Source: Triops longicaudatus
Lineage: Eukaryota > Arthropoda > Branchiopoda > Notostraca > Triopsidae
Length of the DNA stretch: 64,000 nucleotides
Reading direction: 5' to 3'
Assembly: GCA_022885665.1 (NCBI GenBank)
Contig: JAGQDJ010000635.1
Location: forward strand, 1-64,000
Shown here: positions 45,281 through 56,200 of the stretch, one piece after another
Layout: each line of letters begins with the position of its first letter
How positions within the stretch are numbered: the first letter of the stretch is position 1
Made by a program: the position numbers and the translations under genes
Notes under the pieces: model-generated
The model's database searches: none
The model's input: the letters and a program-made list of their open reading frames with translations, nothing else
What the model was told of the DNA's origin: nothing

Positions 45281-46239
45281 ATGAAGATTTGGGTAATGGC
45301 CTTACTGCGTAATTAGTTCTCTTATCTGAAGGTTATGTTATGCCTAGTTGCTTTTGTGTTTAATACTGGTTTGCCAGTACGTCGCTGCGCATTCCTCCGA
45401 GGATTCTGATGAAAGCTCTTTTGCCAATATTCGCAATTCTCCAAAAACTGGGTAAGTGTGGTAGTTCTAAAAAGATAACGGTTCAGTCATATTGAAAAAC
45501 AAAATTTGTTTATTCTGTGAATTTCAATACGCAACGTAGCAAAATAGGCCGTGTCCAGAATGGACTGAAGGGTGGAAAGAACGGACCGCCAGGGTTAGTA
45601 GGAAAGAACGGACCGCCAGGACTGAAAGGAAAGGGCGGGCCACCAGGACAAATTAAGAAACAGCTACAAAAATTACAATCTCAAAATAACGAGCAATCAG
45701 AAAAGAGTGGAAAAGTTGGACAAGCGACAACGCCTGATACAAGCAGCAAAAAGTCAGATACAAGTAAAAATGACAGTCCGCCAGGACCTGCTGTAAATAA
45801 CGGACAAAAAGAAACGTCTGGAAAGAGCGAAACGTCAGTAAAGACTGAAAAAGACGGGCAACAACAAACGACTAAAAACAATGATAATCCTAAACCTACC
45901 AAAAACGACGGGCAAGCATCATCGTTTGATAACAGCGACAACAAAACAGGTACTAATAAAGAAAATCTGTCAGTACCTTTTGCAAAGAACGGACAAACGG
46001 ACACGATTGGAAAGAGCGAGTTAGCGGAACCCATAGTAAATTTAGAAAAAGCAGAACCGGCTAATAATAAGTCAGAAGCGGCTACACCCGCTTTGAGCGG
46101 GTTACCGGGACCCACAATACTTTCAGAAAAAGCAGAAATGCGAAGAAAAAACAGATCGCGAGGATTACGGAAGGACAAAGGGGTTCCTGGTCCTCCAGGA
46201 GACAAAAACGGACAACCAGAAGCCCGTCGGAAGAACTGA
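45281..46239 (+). CDS. MKIW-1: secreted PPG/NG-rich low-complexity protein
   Basis: Three exons: 45281-45292 (only ATGAAGATTTGG), 45348-45451, 45540-46239; 271 residues. I do not recognise the family. Exons 1-2 give a signal peptide (MKIWLLLCLILVCQYVAAHS) and an acidic linker (SSEDSDESSF). Exon 3 encodes a Lys/Asn/Gly/Ser-rich chain: three collagen-like KNGPPGL/KGGPPGQ blocks at the start, a long KNDG, KSE, KTE low-complexity middle, and two more GLPGPT and GVPGPPGDKNG blocks near the C-terminus. No cysteine in the mature part. Poly(A) signal 46430-46435. The collagen triplets are too short for a stable triple helix; a structural, silk-like or matrix role is an inference. First of three genes with the same leader exons. 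Confidence 0.75.
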
Positions 46240-47340
46240 CCACGTGGAACCCTCGGATTAATGTGCCATAGCTACGCCATCTAGACGGGGTTTCCGTAAC
46301 GGGTCCGTCAGAAAGGTGAAACCGGTTTAATCTTTGTAGATCTACTTTTGGAGGCAACGGAGGAAATAACGAATACGGAAAGTCCGAGTTAAGTGAATGT
46401 ATGAAGGAGCTGTATAATGAACAAGACTAAATAAATTGTTCAACTAACATTTTAAACCGCAGTACAATTTTGATAAACTTCTTGCATGTCAACTGTTGCC
46501 CTGCTCTTTTGTTAGAAGTTTTGTAGAAAAACTCCAGTTTTGTCAGCTGGTCGGATGAAATGGTAGTTGACAAGTCAGGTATTTGACGCAATCATTTTCA
46601 CGTGCGAAAAGTATTAGGAAAATTCAGAAAATTGCTGTAGAGAATAATAACCGGAGTTAAGTTGCAAGTTTTGTACTTTAACCATGCTTTTCCAAAACCG
46701 TTATGAGGAAATATTATAGTGTAAGTAAGATGTTGCGATAGTAGCACAAAACTAATTGTCATCGAAGAGAAAATAAGCAGAAACAGTGGACATGATCAGG
46801 GGCTCCCATAAACGGGGTTGACAATATCAGAATTGGCTATATCGTGTAAATTTTCTGTCGTCTTGGAGTGTCCGTTACAGCGAAGTTTTACTCTATTTCA
46901 TTTAGTTGCACGCAACCAAGACTTACCAACGAGTAATGACGTTTCTAGCGCCATTTCGCAAATTACTGACACAACTATGCTGAAACGGCGGGAAAATGCC
47001 ATAAAGGACCTAAGATGGCGTCGTTCTGACGAAATCGAGAAAACACAGTGCGACAGATCTTAGCGACACATGTATGGTCTTTTGACTTTCTTAAATATCA
47101 TAAGAAAGCAAGTCGTTGCACAAAGCTGAAGAAACACATGGGTTTAGAAACACTCAAGGAGCGGAAATTTTCGAAAATTCCTTCTCCAGCTCTAGCTGAT
47201 TAAGCGCAATGCGACCTACGCCGAAGAATCCTTAAGTCCTTGAAAAAGTTCACATAAGTGTAAAGCCACCAGTCGTTCCCAAAAACACGGAATTAGTCAA
47301 GCTTCATATTGTATATCTTTTACACATCTTGCTGTAAGTC
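46240..47340. other. Spacer between MKIW-1 and MKIW-2
   Basis: Holds the MKIW-1 poly(A) signal AATAAA at 46430-46435. The open frame 46818-47063 has no recognisable content. Confidence 0.5.
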
Positions 47341-47348
47341 TATATAAG
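47341..47348 (+). promoter_or_regulatory. TATA box of MKIW-2
   Basis: TATATAAG in AAGTCTATATAAGATC, 113 bp upstream of the MKIW-2 ATG; same octamer and distance as MKIW-1. Confidence 0.7.
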
Positions 47349-47453
47349 ATCAATGTCCTTTGATGGCTCGTGGCAATCCGTACCAAGTTCAGCATAAGAC
47401 ACGACGCTAACTTAGAGAACTTTCAATCAATAAGTCCTTGAAAACTTGCAATC

Positions 47454-48402
47454 ATGAAGATATGGGTAACTGTGCAATATTTTATTTTATCTATTTCTTT
47501 GCTACAGCATTATTTGTTTGTAGTTTCTGCTATGCTTAGTACTCCTATGCCAGTACTGCTACTTCGTTACTGGTGAGGGCGGTTCCGATGAAAGTATTGA
47601 AGCTAGATGTGGCTCTGCGTGCGCTGGGTAATCTTGCTACAATTTTTTAAGTATTTTGTCTTATGAGAAATTCTAACTAAACTAAAACTTTATTAACTAA
47701 ATTTTAACTTTAAATTCTAATGATTTTTCTCATTTTGTTCTTTCAAATTGTGGACTACAGAACAATACCTGTCGGAGGCTCGAAAGGAAAGGGTGGAAAC
47801 AAAAAGCTAACTACTCTAGGCGGAAATAAAGCTAAAGGTAAACAAGCAGGCCATTTTGGAAAGCTTGGCGGTGGAGGTGGATCATCAGGAGGAGGTGCAC
47901 AGGGAGTAGTCGCAGCGCCAGTTGGAATTAAAGCCAAAGGTAAAAAAGCAGGCCGTTTTGGAAATCTTGGCGGTGGAGGTGGATCATCAGGAGGAGGTGC
48001 ACAGGGAGTAGTCGCAGCGCCAGTTGGAATTAAAGCCAAAGGTAAAAAGCAGGCCGTTTTGGAAATCTTGGTGGTCATGGTGGAGGTGGATCATCAGATG
48101 GAGGTGTACAGGTAGTAGTCGCACAACCGGCACCCGTACAGTATGTCAAGCCAGTACAGATTAAACCCGTTCAGCAAGTCCGACCAGTAAAAGTAAATTC
48201 AGTACGACCAGCACAGAAAGTACATCTAGCAAAACCAGTAAAAGCAGTGAAGCCAGTACACCAAGGAAACAAAATTGTGCCCGTAAAGCGGGGACCTGTT
48301 CGGGACCAACTTGTACCCTGTGACCAATGTGTGACAAACTGCGACCACTGTTTTGAAAACGACCCTCTCCAGCTTGAAGAAACTGAAGCATGCGACTGTT
48401 AA
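47454..48402 (+). CDS. MKIW-2: secreted Gly-rich repeat protein, frameshifted
   Basis: Exons 47454-47465 (ATGAAGATATGG), 47524-47627 (104 nt, as in MKIW-1) and 47761 onward. Signal peptide MKIWFLLCLVLLCQYCYFVT, then a Cys-containing linker. Exon 3 has a 34-codon repeat (starting 47831, 47933, 48035; 102 nt each) of the form KAKGK-AG-FG-LGGGGGSSGGG with AQGVVAAPVG. In the third copy the run of A is one shorter (48044-48048, five versus six), so the literal frame shifts and stops at 48115. In the other frame it stays open to 48402, continuing the repeat and then giving a PVQ/PVK-rich stretch and a Cys-rich, acidic end (PCDQCVTNCDHCF; ETEACDC). That long open tail argues for a sequencing error or a recent lesion. 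Poly(A) signal 48542-48547. Confidence 0.6.
47831..48136 (+). repeat. Three 102-bp coding repeats in MKIW-2
   Basis: Direct tandem copies start at 47831, 47933 and 48035. The first two are about 95% identical; the third has a 1-nt loss and an extra GGTCAT. Each codes for 34 residues of Gly/Ser-rich and Ala/Val/Pro-rich blocks. Confidence 0.85.
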
Positions 48403-48547
48403 AAAACATAAGAAAACCCCATAGGCCACGAACCAATAGAATAAACCTCCTAAAAAACTGATAAATTAAATAAGACAGTAATTTATTACCTGCGTGCCTG
48501 TGTAGCATTATAGCAGGAAAAGTTGAGTAAACATAATAGACAATAAA

Positions 48548-49978
48548 CGTGATATTTTGGCTCCAAAACAGATTTTTGTGCAGTGAGTTGATTTGACTTT
48601 GAAATTCCTAATTTGACGCTTAAGGTGTGATTCCTTCGAAAGATTTGGGTACTACGAATTAAGGGATTTTTGGTGTAGCATCATTGCGAAGGCGCCGAGA
48701 ATTTAAGTTTAAAAATGCAGCTTATATTCATCCCAGTTATGCTTTCATTGCTATCGTCGCATACTACAATCGTTTTACCGGCAAGTTGGCTAGATTTCTG
48801 TACTTAATAAATAAAAAAGGACTGTACAAGCAGAAATTGACGTTTTGTTGGTGTCGAAATCGCTGCTAGTTATGTCTCTTATGATCAAATAGTTTTACAC
48901 ATAAAAAATAGTTGATCAGTTATATTTTTTGGAAAAAAACTTCTTTAGCTTTTTGGTATAATCAGCGCAACAGCAATAGTATTAGCTGCTTGCAGTAACG
49001 CATTCCTTGTTAAGAGCAGGGATAACAATGAAAGCCATCGATCGACTTTATTTTCCGGGACCTCGCACACATTTTCATGACGAACGATAATGAAGGTCCC
49101 AGAATGAGCTAGCATTTCGTTACTCTCGATGATAGTCAGGAAGCTGAAAGCTAAACAAGCAAACAATATGATCGGAGTAACTAAGCTGAAATCTCCAGAT
49201 CCCCCACAGGGATAATTTATGTAACACGAGTTATACTTAATTAACTACCCAAGCCCATTCGTATGAAACAACACAACGCGAATGTTTCTATAGTAGACTA
49301 CGAAAGTTTGTTGAAATCAATGCAGGATTTATTAAAAAATTACACCTGTATTTTGTAGAGTTTTGAAATGTAATGAACTACACTTAAATGCGACTGGGAA
49401 AAAAATATTATTTGGGTAATATCCAGCCTTTGAATTTTTTTCAAGACAGTTGAAGTAATCACACTCTCTGGCCTCGAAAACTATTTTGTCTCCAAAAGTT
49501 AGGGCTAGAAACGGTTCGACTCGACTCGGCTCGACTTGTCAACCTTCCAAACCGATTCGAGTCAAGTCGCTGTCCCGCTCCTCTTTTATTCTAGCACTGC
49601 AATTTTGTCCATATTTATAGCATCCAAAACATTAGCGTAAGCTGGAAAATAAGAGATCTGGGAAATGTCAACCCAAAGAAACCTTGCAAAGGAAGCTTTT
49701 TGTGTATTTTGATTATCAAGCGCATTTTCGGTCATCCATCTCATCTCGAACGTTCTGCATACGTGCCAGCGTGCCACTGTGAAGAAACTTTAAATTACCA
49801 TGCTGCAAATCAAGTTTCCTTTCAAACTACGCATTTTGTTCGTTCTATAGCGTTGCTAAAAGCAAACCTATTTGGTAGCATGTAACCATCTGAAACAAGT
49901 TCAGTGCATAACTGTACGTTAAAAGAAACTAACCAAGTGAAGTTCAGATCGGTGTTCCTTTTCCAATAACCTTCAATC
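48548..49978. other. Spacer between MKIW-2 and MKIW-3
   Basis: No gene called. A minus ORF (48945-49166, 73 codons) begins with a hydrophobic MFACLAFSFLTIIE and ends hydrophobic, but has no promoter or homology support. Near 49510-49575 there is an imperfect inverted repeat built from CGACTCGACT/AGTCAAGTCG units. No TATAAG at the expected place upstream of MKIW-3. Confidence 0.4.
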
Positions 49979-50664
49979 ATGAAGATTTGGGTAATCCATT
50001 CTGAGTCAAGTTTTTATTTTGTCCACTGTGAAATTTATTTTCGAATTAGGTGCTACTGTGTTTTGTACTGGTATGCCAGTATTTCTACCACGTTGCTGGT
50101 ACGAGGATGGCTCCAAAGCCTGGAGGCCCGGCTAACGGCAGTCGCCCAGATCGGCAAGGGTAAATTTAAACCAAATTTCAAGCATTCTGCTTCTAGGTAG
50201 CAAAGATTATCAGTGTTATTTTCCTTAAAAGCGCTGACCAGAAGAAATCAGGCGGAAGTGATGGGAAGCTTGGTTGTACACCGTCCGCATGTTGTCCTTG
50301 TCCCCCTGGTCCCCCTGGTCCCCCTGGTCCTCCTGGTCCTCCCGGTGACCGTGGTTTACCTGGCCCTCAAGGTCGTCCAGGTCCTGCTGGTCCTCCTGGT
50401 CCTGCCGGTAACCCTGGTTTACCTGGCCCTCAAGGTCGTCCAGGTCCGCCTGGTCCTCCCGGTCAGCGGGGACGATGCGGTCCTGCCGGTGCTCCTGGAA
50501 AAGATGGAACGCCTGGTTCACGAGGGCCCGCTGGACCACAGGGGCCGCCTGGAGCTCCTGGAGTCTGCGTAAGGCCTGGTCGACCGGGAAACCATCCACA
50601 CCAATGTCAATGCGACGAGACGACTGACGGAGAAGACGAGGACTGTGAAGCTCAAGACGATTGA
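49979..50664 (+). CDS. MKIW-3: short secreted collagen (Gly-X-Y)
   Basis: Three exons: 49979-49990 (ATGAAGATTTGG), 50050-50159, 50232-50664; 184 residues. Signal peptide MKIWVLLCFVLVCQYFYHVA, basic linker, then a Cys cluster (CTPSACCPCP) that leads straight into about 27 uninterrupted or nearly uninterrupted Gly-X-Y triplets (PPGPPGPPGPPGPPGDRGLP and onward), with GRCG in the middle, ending at CVRPGRPG and an acidic, Cys-containing tail (CQCDETTDGEDEDCEAQDD). The flanking cysteines could lock a trimer. The layout resembles nematode cuticle collagens in miniature rather than arthropod fibrillar or basement-membrane collagens. Internal GGTCGTCCAGGTCC blocks show repeat-driven growth. Poly(A) signal 50804-50809. 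Confidence 0.8.
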
Positions 50665-50809
50665 TTCGGAATCAAAAAAGCCTTCATAACGAAACGTTAT
50701 GAAGATGTACTGAATGACACCTCTTGAATGTACAAGTGAAGCAGTAATACGTATTTCTGCCTCGCATACAATCCTGACGGGAGTCATGGGCAAAATATTG
50801 GCTAATAAA

Positions 50810-51765
50810 TAAACACTTTGGGTTCCATATCTGGATTTAATTCTCTGACTGATTTTATACTAATTTTCTAGTATCAGTTGCAGATATAAGGATAAGGTTA
50901 ATTTGAAACAGAAGAAATTCACGGATGTTTAAAGAATCTCAAGTCACTAGAAAAAAATCACTAAAAAGAAATTACTGATTCGCATAAAAACGATTAGTAC
51001 TGTTTAGTCTGTCTGGAAGTAAACTAACTTTGGTATACGTTTTCAATAGTTACTTTTCGCGTGAAATTTAGCTTCAAAACTGACATCGTTTAATTACTAT
51101 GTTCAGTTCTCTAGAAGCTTTCATATTTCTAGACTTACGGAGGTTATAAAAAAACATAAAAAAATTGCTGGCTTTTTCCCTTTATTCTTCTGATCATGTG
51201 TCTCGCTACAACTAAGATAATCGCTTCCTTTTTGTCAGAATGCCTTTGTCGTTGTTAGCATATAATGTTGTCCACTGTAAGGGCGAAGTGATAGCTTCCC
51301 AAACGTTCCCCGAGATGACGAGACTAGTCTATGCTTCCAACTGTTAAACAGCTTATTTAATGAACCTTTGATACTATTGTAAATTTTCGGACATTCTTAA
51401 TTTTGTCAAACCTTTTATATAAAAATTCGCCCCCAAATGACTGCCACTCGAACTCACGCGAGTTTAAGATACTGAGAGGTTTCGAAATATTTTGTAAGTG
51501 TGATACATCCCCTAACGGTTTCTTTTACTCCGAAATGCATGAGTTAGTAAATATCGAGTTAAAATCATATAAATCTTATTTAATTAACTTCACTGCTATA
51601 AAGTAACGGATAAACTGTGCACTAAAATCACTGTTGTACTATTAATTTTGTTTCCTCGTGTAAATGAACAATGTTCTGTTTGAGTGTTAATGTTAATTTG
51701 CTGTATAAGCTTCCCTTTTCTAAAATCCTTGTAAGGAAGACATCATTCCGCGACAATATTCTACG
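50810..51765. other. Spacer, no gene seen
   Basis: AT-rich; ORF 51403-51606 has no recognisable content. Confidence 0.5.
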
Positions 51766-51772
51766 TATAAAA
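51766..51772 (+). promoter_or_regulatory. TATA box
   Basis: TATAAAA in CTACGTATAAAAACCG, 88 bp upstream of a 47-codon ORF; an initiator-like start about 30 bp downstream would leave a leader of roughly 57 nt. Confidence 0.5.
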
Positions 51773-51853
51773 ACCGTTGCAACTAAGTTTTGATTCGAAT
51801 TTCGCGCGCTTTACGAGCTTGCCCACTCAACGCCTTAGCAGCAACGTAGCAGC

Positions 51854-51997
51854 ATGGTTAACAAAAACAATAACAAGCAAACGAAGTTGACCATTGATCA
51901 AGCCCAAAGTAAAACAATCGTGCCGCATTCGTACGCGGCTTTCCGTGAAGTGCTCAGTAAACAGTTACTTACACACCAGCAAGAGCCTAATCTGTAG
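51854..51997 (+). CDS. Candidate 47-residue protein
   Basis: Single-exon ORF below the usual size cut-off: MVNKNNNKQTKLTIDQAQSK, then TIVPHSYAAFREVLSKQLLT and HQQEPNL. Polar, no signal peptide, Asn/Gln/Lys-rich, with a predicted amphipathic helix (YAAFREVLSKQLL). The TATA box, purine-rich AGCAGC before the ATG, and compact leader support transcription. No family recognised; no AATAAA close behind it. Confidence 0.35.
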   Translation: MVNKNNNKQTKLTIDQAQSKTIVPHSYAAFREVLSKQLLTHQQEPNL

Positions 51998-53247
51998 ATT
52001 GCACAGTGATTAATTAATTAAATTACCTTTCCAGCCTAATCTCTGCATTCCTGATCAACACTGAAACTTTACATATTTGCGGTACGTATGCTCGCTTCTT
52101 CTTTTTCAAGCGAGGTTACTTAAATATTAAAACCCAAGATCAGAAAAGGCTTTACACTCGCCAAAAATTCACACAAATTTGTCGCATCCGTCACGTAAAT
52201 CAGGATACATGCAGACTTTTATTGTCTGTGCAATACCCAAAGACGCAAAACACATACCACTCTTGTTATTACTGTGTCACTCCGTGTCAAATCGTGCTGA
52301 GTAGTATACCTCCGTTTTCATATGTTTCCTTTCCTGTCGTATTAGTCTGTTTGTTCTCATGGAAAAGCATATGTATTTTTTTTTTTAATTTTTCTGACTA
52401 TTATTCCGTTTTTGTCTGCAGTAAATTGCAACTCTGGAATAAAATGCTCCCGTTTCTTTAAATCGTGAAAAAATTGCATTTCGTTTCGAAAGCTTGAGTC
52501 ACTTGGACTTAATTCCGTACGCTGTAAGTATTGATTGTTGTAAGTTGTTCAAGTCGGCGAGCGTGACAAGGCCGAGTGGCGCCGTTCGTCCAGACTTGTT
52601 AGCCCTGGAGAGAGCCAGAGAATAGACGATGGCATCTTTGCTAGCTGTAGAAGACGAAAAGAATATGGGAGCTGCCATGTTTATGAATCATACATTGATC
52701 GGCTACTTTCGGTGTGGCATTGAAAAAGAAAAGTAGACGGAAGGGAGGTTAGCCACTGTTGTGCTCCCATAAGGAGGACAACTTGCCAGCACAGATGAGA
52801 CGATCAATAGTCAGTCAAGAACCTTTCTCTTTACCCCTGCGCAGCAGTGACGTCAATATCTTCCCTCTAGTGCAGGTCCGGTAGGCGATTGGACTCAGTA
52901 ATAGCTGGAACGAGCATCTTAGCTCCTCCGGAGAACGTATCGGTACACTTGTACCGTTTCAGTGTGTTGTTTATTCTATCCCTTGGAAAACCTACCCTGT
53001 TTCATTTCCATTAAGGTAAATGCTCGGTTATTTTCTCAATTCCTATTTCCTCTTCGTTACCCTACTTTGCAATTTTTGTGAATTCCGTGGGTGTCTTGCA
53101 GTTAAACAACACTTTGTTTATCTTCCTAAATGAGTCAAATCAATAAACTAAAAAAAAACTTTCTTGTGTAGGTGTAAAATGGCTTATTGCGTGTGACGTC
53201 ATTGTTGTATACATCTTTTTACCGGAGTTATCTAACCATCCAACACC
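51998..53247. other. Upstream region / probable 5' UTR of unc-104
   Basis: No large ORF. A short upstream ORF at 52629-52736 (MASLLAVEDEKN start, 35 codons) lies in a GC-richer stretch (52555-52960) that may be the noncoding first exon of the kinesin. ATTCCATTAAG|GTAAAT near 53008-53018 is a possible donor. Confidence 0.4.
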
Positions 53248-56200
53248 ATGTCGTCGGTCAAAGTCGCAGTGCGTGTTCGACCCTTCAACAATCGCGAAAC
53301 TTCGCGAGATTGCAAATGTATCATAGAAATGGTCGACAACACCACCGGTAAGTCATCCATTTCTGTTAAGAGTTTTTTCCTTTTTCAGTGTTTTCGAATG
53401 TTTGACCCCAATACCCCTCCGTTTCCATAACAAGAAAACATAGGGAGCGTGTATATGCGGGTCCCTCGACAACCTTCCAACATCAAAGGAATCCACCAGC
53501 AACAATATGGAGCGATGTTAAGGGACAAACCCACCAATGGCTTTAGAGTGCATGAATTGGAAGAACTTATGAGCCGTAGTCAAGAACGACGGTTCTTAAT
53601 AAGGGCAGGAAATAATTTGAAATGCAGCCGTTTACATTACTGAAATGGAGCAACAGAGCGTTGGATGAGGAACGTCTTTGCGCAGTAGCCGACCCACGAC
53701 GTCTCCGCGGATATCGTGGCCGGGGTATTGATTCCCAAGTTTTCGCGTCACGGACTCCATGGAGCCAAAATAGCGCTTCGCATGAGGAAACATTCCATGG
53801 AACCCACGATTTTCTCTCTCTTCTTACTTCCCTTCCTGCGCTTACCGTATTCCCGTCCTTCGATACAGTAATCCCTTACAGGGCCGCACGTGGGATCCTG
53901 GGTCTTGATCCTTCAAGTTTTGACCACTTTTAGTGACAAACTTCCGTTTATAGGCCCAATAAAGGTCCTCATCTTATTGAGTTTAAAAGCTTTTGGGAAT
54001 TTTTTTTATCCCCGCAGGGTCTCTTGTATATTTGTTAAAACTTACAAATTTTTTCGTCCTTTTCTTCTAGTTATTACAAACCCCAAAGTTCCTCCCGGAT
54101 CCAAAGAAGCGGTGAAAACTTTCAACTACGATTACTCGTACTGGTCTCATGATGTAGTTCTTTTTCGAGTTTTGATTGGGCGGTTGGTAAGGTGGTCTTG
54201 TTAGGTGGGTGATGCTAATTTTGCAACGCAATCGCGCGTGTATCATGATATTGGCGAAGAAATGTTGCAGCACTCGTTCGATGGGTACAATGTGTGCATT
54301 TTCGCGTACGGGCAGACGGGGGCGGGGAAATCGTTCACCATGATGGGCAAACAGGAAGAAGGCCAGGAAGGCATTATTCCTTTACTTTGCTCTGACCTGT
54401 TTCGCAAGATCGAAGACGACCCTGCTGAAGATGAAGTGCAGTACTCCGTTGAAGTAAGTAGCGTCCGGCCTTTTCTTCATAAAGGACTAAAAAAGTCCAT
54501 GTGGAGCTAAGAACATGATAACTGGGTTCGCAATGCGCGAAGTGCGGATACCAGCATCAAAGTCACCCTGCAATGTACGCTTCATTAACTCGGAGTAGGT
54601 TGACCCACCCCAATTGACTTTACCCCTGTATAAGGGGAGAAGGGTAACTTTTTGGCATTGGACACATTCCTTTGGTTGAGTGGTACTTGCAAGGTATTAA
54701 CGCTGGTATTGCAAGGGTAACTCAAAATGGGGTGTTTCCACTGCTAGCCTAACATGCATGAAAAGTTAGCTTAATATTTGAGCTGACGCGGGTTTCTGTT
54801 GAAAGACAAAATGTATAAATCAAGTAGGTTTCAGATCGATTTAGCCATTCTTAGTGATTTTACTTCGTCTAATTAAATTATTTACTTAGGCGAATTAATA
54901 TTACTGTAGGTTAGGAGGTAATGAAGTTCGAAATTAGCGAAATAAAATCAATGCACTTCATATAACGTAGAACTACTTGCTGTTTATTCACAGAGCGATG
55001 CACCGTCGCATATTAAAGCGTATGCGCTTCATTGATACAAAGTTACAGCATAATCTAAAGTGGATCAGTGAATGGTTTATTAAGTATTTCGAATTAAAAC
55101 TAATCTAAAGCCTATATGGCGGACAAAGACTGCCGTCTTCATTATTATTATTGTTGTTTTTTTCTATTTTTTTATTTATTTATTTTTTTTTGCTTGACAT
55201 TTTCGCGGATCGAGGTAACGTTTCGAGGCATGTTTGCCGAATAATAGGCAAGTAGTTTATCATAAGAGGCTTTGACGTCACTATAACTCCTTCTCCGGCT
55301 CCACAATGGCCTAAAAAAATGAAATAATGATAAGAGGATATTTAATTTTTTATTTAATTTTATTAAGGTGAGTTATATGGAAATTTATTGTGAGCGAGTG
55401 CGAGATTTGCTGAACCCAAAGAACAAAAACAATCTGCGAGTCCGCGAACACCCCCTCTTGGGACCATACGTGGAAGATCTCTCCAAGTTAGCCGTAAGCA
55501 GCTACCAGGATATTCACGATCTCATTAACGAAGGGAACAAAGCCAGGTACAGCGATGGCAAATTTCGTAAGATCGATTTGGCGTGTAATGAAACGTGACG
55601 TTTGTTTGCATAGGACGGTGGCAGCTACGAACATGAATGAAACCTCAAGCCGATCTCACGCAGTATTCACCTTGATATTCACCCAAAGACGATTCGATGC
55701 AGCAACGGGCCTATCTAGCGAAAAAGTAACTTGCCAAGGCATTTTAAATGGATTTGAAGAACATCTGCTTACCTTTGCCTCAAATTTTCGCCCGCTAGGC
55801 AAGCAAAATTTCGTTGGTTGATTTGGCGGGTTCGGAACGAGCCGATGCTACAGGAGCCAAAGGCACTCGACTTAAAGAAGGAGCGAACATTAATAAAAGT
55901 TTGACTACTTTGGGCAAAGTTATTTCAGCCTTAGCAGAAGTGGTAAGTTTTTTTGTAGCCCGAGGGCATTAAATACGCATTTGTGTGCGGCTGCTGCCTA
56001 CATTACAGCATACTTTATGTGTTTCTTTTGTTTTTCTTTTCTCTGCTGCCATTTGTGAAACTTTATGAAATGCGGGGAAGGCGGTAAGTTTGTAACGGAA
56101 GTGTAGCTTGAGGAAATAAATATTAGAGAGTTGAAAGGGAAGGAAATAATTTGGTGGCACAGTAATATCAAGCTAGCGTTAATGGTGTTGGGGTGTTTCA

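Noticed and set aside
45681..46205. Long minus-strand ORF (174 codons) opposite MKIW-1
   Set aside because: Antisense shadow of the Lys/Asn/Gly-rich repeats; no splice signals, promoter or domain.
47755..48078. Pro-rich minus-strand ORF opposite MKIW-2
   Set aside because: The reverse complement of GGN repeats gives PP-rich frames by composition alone.
48945..49166. Minus ORF with hydrophobic ends (possible secreted peptide)
   Set aside because: No TATA, splice or poly(A) support and no homology; hydrophobicity alone is weak.
49500..49580. CGACTCGACT/AGTCAAGTCG inverted units
   Set aside because: Short, irregular and without a clear loop; could be chance repetition of a GACTC motif.
50225..50599. 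Minus-strand ORF (DQ/ED-rich) opposite the MKIW-3 collagen
   Set aside because: Antisense of Gly-X-Y codons; not a gene.
53449..53933. Open frames in unc-104 intron 1
   Set aside because: No kinesin or other domain; flanking exons join without them in the correct phase (TTG|VIT).
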